A stretch of DNA of 64,000 nucleotides from Halobaculum marinum. Lineage in GTDB: Archaea; Halobacteriota; Halobacteria; Halobacteriales; Haloferacaceae. Within the stretch, counting starts at the first letter, position 1; every line of letters starts with the position of its first letter. The stretch lies in contig NZ_CP119991.1 of the NCBI RefSeq assembly GCF_029338555.1, forward strand, positions 1-64,000. The letters run 5' to 3'. A program made the translations under genes and the position numbers. The notes under the pieces were generated by a model. The model was not told where the DNA came from and searched no databases. It worked only from the letters and a program-made list of their open reading frames with translations. This document shows positions 1-9,170 of the stretch, piece after piece.

Positions 1-375
1 CGGCCCGGAAGCGGTAGTGGTTGCGCTCGGGTCGGCGGACGTCGACGTACACCGCGTCGTCGCCCTCCGCGACAGCGAGGACGGCGGACTCCCCGGTCGT
101 CTCGGCGAGTTCGGTGACGAACTCGCGAGCGCTCCGGTACAGCGACCGCCGGTCGCGAACGGTCATGCCGGCGTCAAGCAGTGCCAGTCCGAGCCGATAG
201 CGACCGTCACTCGCGCGGACGACGCCGAGTCGCTCCAACGTCTGCAGGTGATTGTGGACAGTTCCTTCGAGCCCAGCTCGCGGGCTAACTCGGACACGCC
301 GGCGTCGTCAACCTCGAGCAGCGCGTCGACGACTCGTGCGGTGGTGTGGCTGGCGCCGACTGGGTACTCGCCCAT
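1..375 (-). pseudogene. IclR-family transcriptional regulator, 5' part, frameshifted, runs off the window
   Basis: The product begins MGEYPVGASHTTARVVDALL and then reads VSELARELG, the IclR winged-helix N-terminus. At about 264-265 the frame breaks. Adding one C on the + strand (G in the gene, AAGG to AAGGG) restores a good IclR continuation (GTVHNHLQTLERLGVVRASDGRYRLGLALL, quoted in parts: GTVHNHLQTLERLG, then VVRASDGRYRLG) leading into the effector-binding domain (ESAVLAVAEGDDAVYVDVRR) up to base 1. The ATG at 373-375 lies about 25 bp from a strong TATA box, so the message is probably leaderless. It is divergent from the galactoside operon and is its likely local regulator (inference). The single missing base in a G run suggests a sequencing error, but true inactivation cannot be excluded. 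Confidence 0.8.
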
Positions 376-396
376 GGCCAGTTCCGTGAGGCAAGG

Positions 397-404
397 TATA
401 TAAA
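397..404 (-). promoter_or_regulatory. TATA box of the IclR-type regulator gene
   Basis: TTTATATA on the minus strand, centred about 25 bp upstream of the ATG at 375. This is the spacing expected for an archaeal leaderless promoter. Confidence 0.6.
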
Positions 405-406
405 TC

Positions 407-423
407 GTTCACCAAAGCTGAAC
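407..423. promoter_or_regulatory. Candidate operator 1, GTTCA-N7-TGAAC
   Basis: A perfect 5-bp inverted repeat with a 7-bp spacer, immediately upstream of the regulator TATA box. The same arms and spacing recur at 539-555. Dyads of this size suit dimeric IclR-type winged-helix proteins. Assignment to this regulator is inferred from position. Confidence 0.45.
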
Positions 424-538
424 GCTGACTCTCCATCGTGATTGTTCATTAGGGACACGCCTGATCAGCCCAATCACTCGAATCCGCCATCAGAACCCCC
501 ACAAGACCATATTTCGCCTAATCCCCACCGACTATTCC

Positions 539-555
539 GTTCAGCGATGATGAAC
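539..555. promoter_or_regulatory. Candidate operator 2, GTTCA-N7-TGAAC
   Basis: Second copy of the same dyad, with identical arms and a 7-bp spacer, located 132 bp from copy 1 and about 90 bp upstream of the operon TATA box. Two copies flanking the regulator-operon intergenic region suggest looping or cooperative binding (inference). Confidence 0.45.
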
Positions 556-641
556 GGCTTGCTTATGAATACGGTTGTTCGGGGAGGGAAAGTGGTGCTG
601 AAGCCGTTTACCCGCCGAATGGGATGGCAGACCCCGTACAA

Positions 642-648
642 TTATATA
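642..648 (+). promoter_or_regulatory. TATA box of the galactoside operon
   Basis: TTATATA in an AT-rich stretch, about 33 bp before the ATG at 678 and about 21 bp before an alternative in-frame ATG at 666. The distance favours 678 with a very short or absent leader. Confidence 0.55.
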
Positions 649-677
649 GGAATAGTTGGTAGACGATGAGGACGGCT

Positions 678-2054
678 ATGTCAAAGCGTACCAACACAAC
701 TGGGCGGCGACGTGTGCTGAAGGGAGCGGGCCTGGCGGGCCTGGCGGGCCTGGCCGGGTGTATCGGGACGGGCGACCCTGCACCGTCGGACGGTGGCACC
801 GAGACGAGTGGCAACGGCGGGAGCGACGGCGGCGGCAGTTCGACCACGTCGAGCGGACCGGCGATGGCGCAGTCCGCAGAGGTGTGGGGCTGGGACGTCG
901 CTGCGAAGTCGCTGGACCTGATCGACGACCCCTACGAATCCGAACACGGTGGCGACATCACGATCACCCAGATCGGTCGCGCCGACATGAAGGACAAGTT
1001 CAAATCGACGCTCCTGTCGGGCTCGGGGGCACCGGGCGCGGCGATGATGGAGAGCGTCGACGCCGCCTCGTGGGTCGACACGGGCGGCCTGCGCGACATC
1101 TCTGACTGGCTCGCGGAGGCCGGCATCAAAGAGGAGTTCGTCCCCGGCAAGTGGGGCCCCCTCGAGAAGGACGGCGGCACCTACGCGCTCCCGTGGGACA
1201 TCGGCCCCGTCGGGACGTTCTACCGCCGCGACGTGATGGAAGAGCACGGCATCGACCCCACGAGCGTCGAGACGTGGGACCAGTACATCGAGGAGGGGAA
1301 GAAGCTCCCCGACGGACAGTACCTCCTCAACCTCCCGTCCAACGACTACGACGGTCTGTGGCGGATGATGTTCCGCCAGCTCGGCGGCCAGCCGTTCACC
1401 AGCAACGGCGCGGTGAACATCAACTCCGACAAGAGTCTGCAGGTGGCGCGCATCCTCAAGCGCCTGCGTGACTCGGGCGTGGCGAACGACCTCGCCTCGT
1501 GGTCGTCGGCGTGGTTCACCGCCTTCGGCGAGGGAACCACTGCCAGCCTGACCGCGGGTGCGTGGATCGAGGGCACCCTCAAGGCCGAGCTCGGTGACAC
1601 GGCCGGCCAGTGGGGCGCCATCAAGCCGCCGGCGATCGAGTCTGGCGGCTCGCGCGCGACGAACTGGGGCGGCTCGAACGTCACCATCGCGAAGCAGGTC
1701 GACGACGAGACGGCCCGTCGCGCGTGGGACTACATGGCCTACACGTTGGGCAGCAAGGAGCACCAGCTTACCATGTACAAGGAGTACGGGATCTTCCCGG
1801 CGCTGGAGTCCGCCTACGAGTCTGAGGCGTTCGACCAGGGGAGCGAGTTCCTCGACGGCCAGGAGGCCGGTCGGATGTTCGCCGAGATCGCCCCCGAGAT
1901 CGCACCGTACCGCTACACGGTCGACACGCCGGAGGTCACGAAGGCGATCAACACCCACTTCCGCGACATGATGACGGGCAACAAGACCCCCAAGGAAGCG
2001 ATCGACGCGGCGGCCACGCAGGTCGCCGACCGGACGGGTCGCGACCTCGCCTGA
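678..2054 (+). CDS. Sugar ABC transporter, substrate-binding lipoprotein (family 1)
   Basis: Extracytoplasmic solute receptor of a CUT1 carbohydrate importer. The N-terminus reads MSKRTNTTGRRRVLKGAG followed by LAGLAGC: a Tat twin-arginine motif plus lipobox, so the mature protein is a lipid-anchored binding protein on the outer membrane face. A Gly/Ser/Thr linker (about residues 28-60) follows, then a family-1 solute-binding fold of about 390 residues. It is the first gene of an operon with two permeases, an ATPase and two galactosidases, so the ligand is probably an alpha- or beta-galactoside or galactose (inference). An ATG at 666 would add MRTA, but the TATA spacing and the signal peptide favour 678. 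Confidence 0.9.
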   Translation: MSKRTNTTGRRRVLKGAGLAGLAGLAGCIGTGDPAPSDGGTETSGNGGSDGGGSSTTSSGPAMAQSAEVWGWDVAAKSLDLIDDPYESEHGGDITITQIGRADMKDKFKSTLLSGSGAPGAAMMESVDAASWVDTGGLRDISDWLAEAGIKEEFVPGKWGPLEKDGGTYALPWDIGPVGTFYRRDVMEEHGIDPTSVETWDQYIEEGKKLPDGQYLLNLPSNDYDGLWRMMFRQLGGQPFTSNGAVNINSDKSLQVARILKRLRDSGVANDLASWSSAWFTAFGEGTTASLTAGAWIEGTLKAELGDTAGQWGAIKPPAIESGGSRATNWGGSNVTIAKQVDDETARRAWDYMAYTLGSKEHQLTMYKEYGIFPALESAYESEAFDQGSEFLDGQEAGRMFAEIAPEIAPYRYTVDTPEVTKAINTHFRDMMTGNKTPKEAIDAAATQVADRTGRDLA

Positions 2055-2066
2055 TTGCTCACCAGC

Positions 2067-3080
2067 ATGGCCGCACCAACTTCCAACGAGCCGCTGTCGG
2101 ACGCCACTGTCCGCGACCGGGCTCGGTTCTTTCGACAGGCGCTGAGCCGTCGGCTTCCGAGCCTCGGCGAGAGCGGCGTCGGCTACCTGTTCCTCCTGCC
2201 GACGTTCCTGTTGTTCTCGCTGTTCCTCGGGTTCCCGATCCTGTACACGTTCTACCTCTCGTTCTTCCGGTTCCAGGGCGTGAGCGACGAGACGCTGCTG
2301 TGGATCGATCTGCCGGGCTTCGAGTTCCAGTTGACCCGCATCGCGGAGCTCCAGTTCGTCGGGCTCCAAAACTACACGGCGATGTTCACCGACACGCTGT
2401 TCCTGCAGGCGTCGTTCAACACGCTGTTCATCCTGCTGGTGCAGGTGCCGCTGATGGTGGGGTTGGCGCTGCTGTTCGCGGTGGCGCTCAACGCCTCGTT
2501 CGTCAAGTTCCGCGGCGTGTTCCGTACCGTGCTCGCGCTGCCGGTGTCGGCGAACCTCGTCGCCTACTCGACGGTGTTCCTCCTGTTGATGCAGGAGACG
2601 GGCCTGGTGAACTACGTGCTCACGGGCGTCGGCCTGCCGGCGATCCCGTGGCTCAGTAGTTCGTTCTGGTCACGGATGACCATCGTCGGCGCCGTCACCT
2701 GGCGGTGGACCGGCTACAACATGATCATCCTGCTGGCGGGGCTGCAGAACATCCCCCAACAGCTGTACGAGGCCGCCGAGATCGACGGCGCCAGCCGGAT
2801 CGACAAGTTCCGGTACGTGACGGTGCCGCTGCGGCCCGTCCTGCTGTTCGTGTTCGTCACCTCGACGATCGGGACGTTCAAACTGTTCAGCGAGCCCGTG
2901 ATCATCAACAGCGGTGGCGCACCGCTGGACTCGACGATCACCATCGTGCAGTACATCTACCAGACGGCGTTCATCGACTTCCGACTGGGCTACGCGAGCG
3001 CGTTGACGTACGTGCTCATCTTCGTGGTCAGCCTGCTGTCGGCGGCGCAACTGCGCGTCGGAGGGTCCGACGATGCGTGA
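2067..3080 (+). CDS. Sugar ABC transporter permease 1 (CUT1, MalF-like)
   Basis: Integral membrane permease of about 338 aa. A cytoplasmic N-terminal stretch is followed by a first segment (YLFLLPTFLLFSLFLGFPIL) and about five further membrane spans. The EAA loop that contacts the ATPase is visible as YEAAEIDGASRIDKFRYVTV. The ATG at 2067 is chosen over the TTG at 2055, which directly abuts the upstream stop and would add only MLTS. The 3' end overlaps the second permease by 8 nt, indicating translational coupling. It forms the channel with the next gene. Confidence 0.9.
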   Translation: MAAPTSNEPLSDATVRDRARFFRQALSRRLPSLGESGVGYLFLLPTFLLFSLFLGFPILYTFYLSFFRFQGVSDETLLWIDLPGFEFQLTRIAELQFVGLQNYTAMFTDTLFLQASFNTLFILLVQVPLMVGLALLFAVALNASFVKFRGVFRTVLALPVSANLVAYSTVFLLLMQETGLVNYVLTGVGLPAIPWLSSSFWSRMTIVGAVTWRWTGYNMIILLAGLQNIPQQLYEAAEIDGASRIDKFRYVTVPLRPVLLFVFVTSTIGTFKLFSEPVIINSGGAPLDSTITIVQYIYQTAFIDFRLGYASALTYVLIFVVSLLSAAQLRVGGSDDA

Positions 3081-3996
3081 GGAGACGCGCCGCGAGGCGG
3101 TGTGGCAGTTCCTCACCTACGCGTTCATCCTCATGGGCGCCACCGTGACGATGGTGCCGCTGTACTGGATCGCGGTCGCGTCGACGCTGAAGGAGTCGGA
3201 GTTCCTCTCGTCGACGGCGCCGCGCCTGCTGCCGGGCGACAGTTTCCTCGCGAACTTCGAGTCGCTGCAAGCCCGCCAGAACGTCCAGTTCGTCGGCCAC
3301 CCCGGCGAGATGACCCAGTACATCGACGTGGGTCCGTTCTACTTCGCGTACGACTTCTGGCACCTGTGGGACATGGGGGCGATGGAGAGCAGTATCTTCG
3401 TCGCGGTCGTGTACACGGCGCTGTCGCTGCTGCTGTGTTCGATGGCCGGCTTCGCGTTCGCGAAGTACGAGTTCCGGTTCAAGAAGCCCATCTTCTACGC
3501 CATCCTCGCGACGCTGATCTTGCCGATCCAACTGCTCGTCATCCCGCTGTTCCTCCTCATGAGCCAGCTCGGGATGACGAACAACTACTGGGCGATCATC
3601 CTCCCGTGGGCGGCGAACCCGCTCGGTATCTTCCTGATGCGCCAGAACATGCGGTCGATCCCCGACGCGCTGTTGGAGTCGGCCCGGATGGACGGCGCCA
3701 CGGAGTTCCAACTGTACTACAAGATCGCGCTGCCGACGATGAAGTCGTCGTTGGCGGCGCTGGCGATCATCCTGTTCCTCTTCCAGTGGAACCTGTTCTT
3801 GTTCCCGCTGGTCATCCTCGACCAGGGCAAGTACACGATCCCGGTCGCCATCAACCAACTCGTCGGCGCACAGCGCGTCTACTACGACCAGATCATGGTC
3901 GCAGCGGCCCTCTCGGTGATCCCGGTGTTCCTGCTGTTCCTGTTCTTACAGAAGCAGTTCGTCAGCGGGATCCTCGCAGGGGCCGTCAAGGAGTGA
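3073..3996 (+). CDS. Sugar ABC transporter permease 2 (CUT1, MalG-like)
   Basis: Second channel subunit, 307 aa. An N-terminal span (FLTYAFILMGATVTMVPLYW) is followed by a long extracytoplasmic loop (about residues 45-105) and four or five further spans. The EAA loop is present as LLESARMDGATEFQLYYKIA. Its ATG lies inside the end of permease 1. It heterodimerises with that subunit and is driven by the downstream ATPase (family knowledge). Confidence 0.9.
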   Translation: MREETRREAVWQFLTYAFILMGATVTMVPLYWIAVASTLKESEFLSSTAPRLLPGDSFLANFESLQARQNVQFVGHPGEMTQYIDVGPFYFAYDFWHLWDMGAMESSIFVAVVYTALSLLLCSMAGFAFAKYEFRFKKPIFYAILATLILPIQLLVIPLFLLMSQLGMTNNYWAIILPWAANPLGIFLMRQNMRSIPDALLESARMDGATEFQLYYKIALPTMKSSLAALAIILFLFQWNLFLFPLVILDQGKYTIPVAINQLVGAQRVYYDQIMVAAALSVIPVFLLFLFLQKQFVSGILAGAVKE

Positions 3997-4003
3997 GTTA
4001 AGC

Positions 4004-5125
4004 ATGTCAGGTATCACATTACAGACTGTTCGAAAAGAGTTCGAGACCGGCGAGGAGCACATCGTCGCGGTCGACGACGTCGACCTAGAGATTCGCGACG
4101 GGGAGTTCCTCGTCCTCGTCGGTCCCTCGGGGTGCGGCAAGACGACCACCCTGCGGTGTATCGCGGGGCTCGAAGACGTGACGGACGGCACGATCGCCTT
4201 CGGTGACGACGACGTCACCGACCTGCGAGCGCGCGAGCGGGACGTGGCGATGGTGTTCCAGAACTACGCCCTCTATCCGCACATGAACGTGCGGGAGAAC
4301 ATCGGTATGGGGCTGAAGCTGTCCTCGTCGATGACCAGTGCCGAGATCGACGCCAAGGTGGAAGACGTCGCCGAGTTGCTGGGGATCGAGCCCCTACTGG
4401 CGAAGAAGCCCAAAGAGCTGTCGGGCGGCCAGCAACAACGCGTCGCGCTGGGACGGGCGATCGTCCGCGACCCAGAGGCGTTCCTCATGGACGAACCGCT
4501 GTCGAACCTCGACGCGAAGCTGCGCGCCCAGATGCGCACGGAACTGCAGACACTCCAGCACGACCTGGACGTGACGACGGTGTACGTCACGCACGACCAG
4601 ACCGAGGCGATGGCGATGGGCGACCGCATCGCGATCATGGACGGTGGTGAACTCCAGCAGGTGGGGACCGCCGAAGAGGTGTATCGCACGCCCGTCAACG
4701 AGTTCGTCGCCGACTTCATCGGCTCGCCGAGCATCAACACCTTCGACGCGACCGTCGAGGGCGCGACGCTCCACGGGCCCGGTGGGTTCGAGTACACGCT
4801 CGACGATCCCTCGCCAGTCGAGGGACACGACACCGTCCGCGTGGGGATTCGCCCGGAGGACATGACGCTCGTCGACGATGGCGTCGCCATCGAGACGACC
4901 GTCCTCGAGCCGATGGGCAACGAGAACTTCCTGTACGCGACGATGGGCGAGGAGGAACTGACGCTGCGGGTCGTCCCGAGCGCCCGACCGTCGCCCGGCG
5001 ACACCGTCGACTTCGCCTTCGACGAGGACTCGCTGTACCTGTTCGACGCGTTGACGAGCGAAGCGTTGAAGACGAAGACCGACGCCGGCGCACCGCTCAT
5101 CGAGGAGCCGGAGGTGGCCGAATGA
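4004..5125 (+). CDS. Sugar ABC transporter ATPase (MalK/UgpC-like)
   Basis: Cytoplasmic ATPase of the importer, 373 aa. Walker A is GPSGCGKTT, the Q-loop region reads FQNYALYPHM, the signature is LSGGQQQR, Walker B/D-loop is FLMDEPLSNLDAKL, and the switch His lies in VYVTHDQTEA. From about residue 240 a C-terminal OB/TOBE regulatory region follows, as in MalK-type subunits. The 3' end overlaps the enolase-family gene by 4 nt (ATGA). This completes a full CUT1 importer. MalK-type ATPases can energise more than one importer in some organisms, so exclusive service of this locus is not certain. Confidence 0.92.
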   Translation: MSGITLQTVRKEFETGEEHIVAVDDVDLEIRDGEFLVLVGPSGCGKTTTLRCIAGLEDVTDGTIAFGDDDVTDLRARERDVAMVFQNYALYPHMNVRENIGMGLKLSSSMTSAEIDAKVEDVAELLGIEPLLAKKPKELSGGQQQRVALGRAIVRDPEAFLMDEPLSNLDAKLRAQMRTELQTLQHDLDVTTVYVTHDQTEAMAMGDRIAIMDGGELQQVGTAEEVYRTPVNEFVADFIGSPSINTFDATVEGATLHGPGGFEYTLDDPSPVEGHDTVRVGIRPEDMTLVDDGVAIETTVLEPMGNENFLYATMGEEELTLRVVPSARPSPGDTVDFAFDEDSLYLFDALTSEALKTKTDAGAPLIEEPEVAE

Positions 5126-6273
5126 CCCGGATCGTCGACTACGAACTGTACCAGGTGCCGCCGCGCTGGCTGTTCCTCCGCATCGAGACGAGCGACGGCC
5201 GCGTCGGCTGGGGGGAGCCCGTCGTCGAGGGGCGCGCGCGGACCGTCCGCACCGCCGTCGAGGAACTGCTCGACACGTACCTCCTCGGCGAGGACCCGAT
5301 GCCGATCGAAGACCACTGGCAGACGATGTACCGCGGCGGATTCTACCGCGGTGGTCCGGTCCTCATGTCGGCGATTGCCGGCATCGACCAGGCGCTGTGG
5401 GACCTCAAGGGCAAACACTTCGGCGCCCCTATCTACGAACTGCTGGGTGGGCGAGCGCGCGACCGCGTCCGCGTCTACCAGTGGGTCGGCGGCGACCGGC
5501 CCGAGGGCGTCGCACAGGCGGCCGCCGAGAAGGTCGATCAAGGGTTCTCCGCGCTCAAGATGAACGCGACGCCGGAGATGCGTCGGGTAGACTCGCCGGC
5601 GTCGATCGACGCCGCCCGCGAGCGGCTGGCGGCCGTTCGCGAGACGGTCGGGCCGGAGGTCGACATCGGCGTCGACTTCCACGGTCGCGTGTCGAAGCCG
5701 ATGGCCAAGCGGCTGGCGAAGGCGTTGGAGCCGTACGAGCCGATGTTCGTCGAGGAGCCGGTGCTCCCCGAGCACAACGACGCACTCCCGGAGATCGCAG
5801 GCCACACCACCGTCCCGATCGCGACGGGCGAGCGGATGTTCTCGCGGTGGGATTTCAAAGAGGTGTTCGAGAACGGTGCCGTCGACGTGATCCAGCCCGA
5901 CCTCTCGCACGCCGGCGGGATCACCGAGGTGAAGAAGATCGCAGCGATGGCGGAGGCGTACGACGTCGCGATGGCCCCCCACTGCCCGCTGGGGCCGATC
6001 GCGTTGGCCTCCTGTGTCCAGGTCGACGCCTGCTCGCCGAACGTCCTCATCCAAGAGCAGAGCCTCGACATCCACTACAACGAGACGAGCGACGTGCTCG
6101 ACTACCTCGCCGACCCCTCGGTGTTCGAGTTCGACGACGGCTTCATCGAACTCCCCGACGGCCCGGGTCTCGGGATCGAGATCGACGAGGACCACGTCCG
6201 CGACATGACGGGCGACGTCGACTGGCACAATCCCGTGTGGCGCCACGAGGACGGGAGCGTGGCCGAATGGTGA
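5122..6273 (+). CDS. dgoD: Mandelate racemase/enolase-superfamily sugar acid dehydratase, probably D-galactonate dehydratase
   Basis: Predicted to dehydrate D-galactonate to 2-keto-3-deoxy-galactonate in the De Ley-Doudoroff route. The 383-aa protein has the N-terminal capping domain (HWQTMYRGGFYRGGPVL) and the barrel. Metal-ligand strands are VDFHGR, VEEPV and TGERM, and the general-base His lies in APHCPLGP. The C-terminal run IQEQSLDIHYN resembles the galactonate dehydratase subgroup. The start overlaps the ATPase stop by 4 nt, and the next gene starts inside this one. Galactosidases downstream and a sugar importer upstream support a galactose substrate. Another aldonate (for example fuconate-like) cannot be ruled out from sequence. 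Confidence 0.8.
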   Translation: MTRIVDYELYQVPPRWLFLRIETSDGRVGWGEPVVEGRARTVRTAVEELLDTYLLGEDPMPIEDHWQTMYRGGFYRGGPVLMSAIAGIDQALWDLKGKHFGAPIYELLGGRARDRVRVYQWVGGDRPEGVAQAAAEKVDQGFSALKMNATPEMRRVDSPASIDAARERLAAVRETVGPEVDIGVDFHGRVSKPMAKRLAKALEPYEPMFVEEPVLPEHNDALPEIAGHTTVPIATGERMFSRWDFKEVFENGAVDVIQPDLSHAGGITEVKKIAAMAEAYDVAMAPHCPLGPIALASCVQVDACSPNVLIQEQSLDIHYNETSDVLDYLADPSVFEFDDGFIELPDGPGLGIEIDEDHVRDMTGDVDWHNPVWRHEDGSVAEW

Positions 6274-7108
6274 GCGGGAGCGCAGACGAGGGTACAGACG
6301 CACACGCCACGGGCGACCGGTTCGTGGACACAGTGGCGGTCGTCACTGGGTCGACCCGCGGCATCGGAGCCGGCGTCGCACGACGGCTCGCCGCCGAAGG
6401 CGCACGTGTGATCGTGACCGGACGCAGCAGGGACGCCGGCGAGGCGACCGTCGCCGACATCGAGGCCGACGGCGGCGACGCGACGTTCGTCCGTGCGGAC
6501 ATGCGCGACCCCGACGACATCGCGGCGCTGTTCGACGCCGCCGTCGAGACGTTCGGCGGCGTCGACGTCCTCGTCAACAACGCGGGCGTGGAGACGAACA
6601 CGGCCGTCGACGAGGCGACGATGGACGACTGGGCGTTCGTCCTCGAGACGGACTTCCGCTCGTTCTGGCTGTGCGCGCGCGAAGCCGCCGAGCGCATGGA
6701 CGGCGGAGCCATCGTCAACATGTCGTCGAACCACGCGATCTGCACGATGCCCGCGATGTTCCCCTACAACGCGGTGAAGGCGGGGATCAACGGCATGACG
6801 CGCGCGATGGCGCTCGACCTGGGGCCCGACATCCGAGTGAACACGGTCAACCCCGGCTGGGTGGCGATCGACCGAACGACGACTGACATGGACGAGGAGT
6901 ATCGCGCCCACCTGAGTCGATTCACCCCGTCGGCCGACTCGGGACGCCCGCGGACGTCGCCGCGGCGGTGGCGTTCCTCGCCAGCGACGAGGCGGGCTTC
7001 GTCACGGGGGCGAACCTGCTCGTCGACGGCGGGCGAACTGCCGTCATGCAGGACGACACGCTCCCGGACTACCGCGCCCGCAGGCAGGAGGAGACAGAGC
7101 GTGACTGA
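6267..7108 (+). pseudogene. SDR-family dehydrogenase, frameshifted near the C-terminus (possible galactose dehydrogenase)
   Basis: A short-chain dehydrogenase of 280 aa when repaired. Visible motifs are the cofactor motif TGSTRGIG, NNAG, the catalytic Ser region NMSSNHA, and catalytic YNAVK. After FTPS (about 6932) the frame is lost. Adding one G (TCGG to TCGGG) restores [18 protein letters not shown] and LLVDGG to the TGA at 7106-7108. The break removes the substrate-side C-terminus if real. Position between a galactonate-dehydratase-like gene and galactosidases suggests it oxidises galactose to galactonolactone (inference; SDR specificity is not readable). The start overlaps the dehydratase by 7 nt, and the end overlaps the GH36 start (GTG 7101). 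Confidence 0.75.
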
Positions 7109-9170
7109 GCGCGCGAGCGCCGGCGACACGACGGTCGCGTTCGATCCCCAGTCGGGCGACATCGACGTTGTCGCCGGCGACACGACGCTCCTGTCGGGGC
7201 GCGTGTCGGCGACGAGCACCGACGGGACGCCGCTCTCGACGAGTGTGTCGCTGTCGGCGGCCCACGGAGCGGTCGACATCACAGTCACCGCGACGAACGA
7301 CACCGACGAGCAACGAGCGCTCGGCGACATCTGCGTGATCTCGGACGCGGAGACGGCGTTCTCCTCTGACGACCGGATCTTCGAGCACGGCTACCAGTCG
7401 TGGACGCCCACGGCGACGACGCCGCTCGACGACCCGTTCCCGCCGGAGTCGGTCGAGTCGGTGCCGCAGATGACCGACGTGGCGGCGCCCGACGAAGGAC
7501 GAACGAGTCATGCCGTGACGGCGCTGTCCGGAGACGCCGGGTCGGTGACGCTTGGCTTCCTCGACCACGAAGCGTATCTGAGCCGCTTCGACGTCGCTAC
7601 CGCGCCCGTGCGGCTCACCGCCTTGTGCCCTGGCGACGGCGTGTCGGTGTCACCTGGCGAGTGTCGAACCGCTGCGACACTGCGCGTCGATGCGACCCGA
7701 ACGGTCGACGCGGCGTTGGCGTCCATCGCCGACGCCGTCGCCGACCGGATGGATGCACGTGTACCGGCGGCGGCCCCCACCGGCTGGTGCAGTTGGTACC
7801 ACTACTTCACCGAGGTGACGGCGGACGACGTGCGCGACAACGTCGGCGCACTCGACGACTGGGGCGTCCCACTCGACGTGATCCAGATCGACGACGGCTA
7901 CGAACAAGCGTTCGGCGACTGGCGAACTCTCGCCGACGGGTTCGACGACATGCGTGCCCTGCGCGACGACATCGTCGACGCTGGCCACACAGCCGGCATC
8001 TGGCTCGCACCGTTCTACGTCCAAGCCGACTCTCAGTTGGCTGCAGACCACCCGGAGTGGCTGATCACGGACGGCGCGGGTGCGCCGGTCGACGCCGGCG
8101 CCCGCCACGGTCCGATGTACGGGCTCGACGTCACCCACCCCGGTGCAACCGAGTGGCTCCGGGAGACGTTCCGCACGGTCGTCGAGGAGTGGGGGATTGA
8201 GTACCTCAAACTCGACTTCTTGTACGCCGCCGCGCTCCCGGGTGAGCGGCACGGGGACGTCACCCGCGCGCAGGCGTACCGGCACGGGCTGGCGACGATC
8301 CGAGAGGCCGTCGGCGACGCGTTCGTCCTCGGCTGCGGCGCACCGGGATTCCCCAGCGTGGGGTTGGTCGACGCGATGCGCGTCGGCCCCGACACGGCGC
8401 CGTACTGGCGTCGCGAGGGCGACGCCGCGAGCGAACCCGCCCACGAGAACGCGATTCGCAACGTGCTCAACCGTCAGTTCTGTCACCGCCGACTGTGGCT
8501 GAACGACCCCGACTGTCAACTCGTGCGGACGACGACCGACCTGACCGACCCCGAGCGGCGGTCGTTCGCCGCACTCGTCGCTCTCACCGGTGGGACGAAC
8601 GTCCTCAGCGACGCCGTCGACGAGATTGACGCGGCTGGTCGCGACCTGTTCGAACGGACACTGCCGCCGGTCGACACCGGTTCGGTCGTCGGCGTGGGCG
8701 ACACGGAACTCCCGGCGCGCGTCGTCTGCCGACGGTCTGCCGACGACGCCGTCGCCGTCGCTGCGTTCAACTGGGACGACGAAGCCGCGACTGTGCGGGT
8801 CGACCCGGCCGAGTACCTCGACGCCGACGCGGTCGTCGCCGTGGACGCCTTCGGCGACGACGGCCTCCACGACGGACCGATCGAACGCGAGGTCCCGCCC
8901 CACGGCGTGTTGCTGGTGCACGCGGCGCCGGCGTCGGACGAGCCGCGAGTCGTCGCTGCACATCACCTCGCGAACGCGGCCACACAACTAACCCACGTGG
9001 AGTGTGTCGGCGGGTCGCTCGTGATGACATCGGCCGCCGAGCAGCCGATGAACGTGACACTCGCGGTTCCGCCGAGCGTGACGACGAGTGTGGGCGAACA
9101 GCTGACCGACCGCACGGTTCGCGTGACCGTGCACCCCGGAGAGACGACGATCCCCTTCACCGAACGATGA
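7101..9170 (+). CDS. Alpha-galactosidase, glycoside hydrolase family 36
   Basis: A retaining alpha-galactosidase of 689 aa, cytoplasmic (no signal peptide). An N-terminal beta-sandwich (about 1-220) precedes the TIM barrel with [16 protein letters not shown] and GIWLAPF. The nucleophile is the Asp of LKLDFLY (residue 372), and the acid/base is the Asp of VGPDTAPYW (residue 431), as in GH36/melibiase. A small C-terminal beta domain follows. The GTG start at 7101 overlaps the SDR stop and its product reads VTERASAGD. It probably cleaves imported alpha-galactosides such as melibiose- or raffinose-type sugars (family knowledge). The ATGA overlap with the next gene shows tight coupling. Confidence 0.92.
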   Translation: MTERASAGDTTVAFDPQSGDIDVVAGDTTLLSGRVSATSTDGTPLSTSVSLSAAHGAVDITVTATNDTDEQRALGDICVISDAETAFSSDDRIFEHGYQSWTPTATTPLDDPFPPESVESVPQMTDVAAPDEGRTSHAVTALSGDAGSVTLGFLDHEAYLSRFDVATAPVRLTALCPGDGVSVSPGECRTAATLRVDATRTVDAALASIADAVADRMDARVPAAAPTGWCSWYHYFTEVTADDVRDNVGALDDWGVPLDVIQIDDGYEQAFGDWRTLADGFDDMRALRDDIVDAGHTAGIWLAPFYVQADSQLAADHPEWLITDGAGAPVDAGARHGPMYGLDVTHPGATEWLRETFRTVVEEWGIEYLKLDFLYAAALPGERHGDVTRAQAYRHGLATIREAVGDAFVLGCGAPGFPSVGLVDAMRVGPDTAPYWRREGDAASEPAHENAIRNVLNRQFCHRRLWLNDPDCQLVRTTTDLTDPERRSFAALVALTGGTNVLSDAVDEIDAAGRDLFERTLPPVDTGSVVGVGDTELPARVVCRRSADDAVAVAAFNWDDEAATVRVDPAEYLDADAVVAVDAFGDDGLHDGPIEREVPPHGVLLVHAAPASDEPRVVAAHHLANAATQLTHVECVGGSLVMTSAAEQPMNVTLAVPPSVTTSVGEQLTDRTVRVTVHPGETTIPFTER

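Noticed and set aside
681-2369. Long minus-strand open frame opposite the binding-protein and permease genes
   Set aside because: Arg/Glu-rich shadow frame caused by high GC codon use; no family features.
4273-6303. 676-codon minus-strand open frame opposite the ATPase and dehydratase
   Set aside because: Shadow of strongly conserved genes on the other strand.
5397-9170. Single open frame apparently joining SDR and GH36
   Set aside because: It starts as an out-of-frame shadow of the dehydratase and passes through the SDR frameshift; the real genes are separate.
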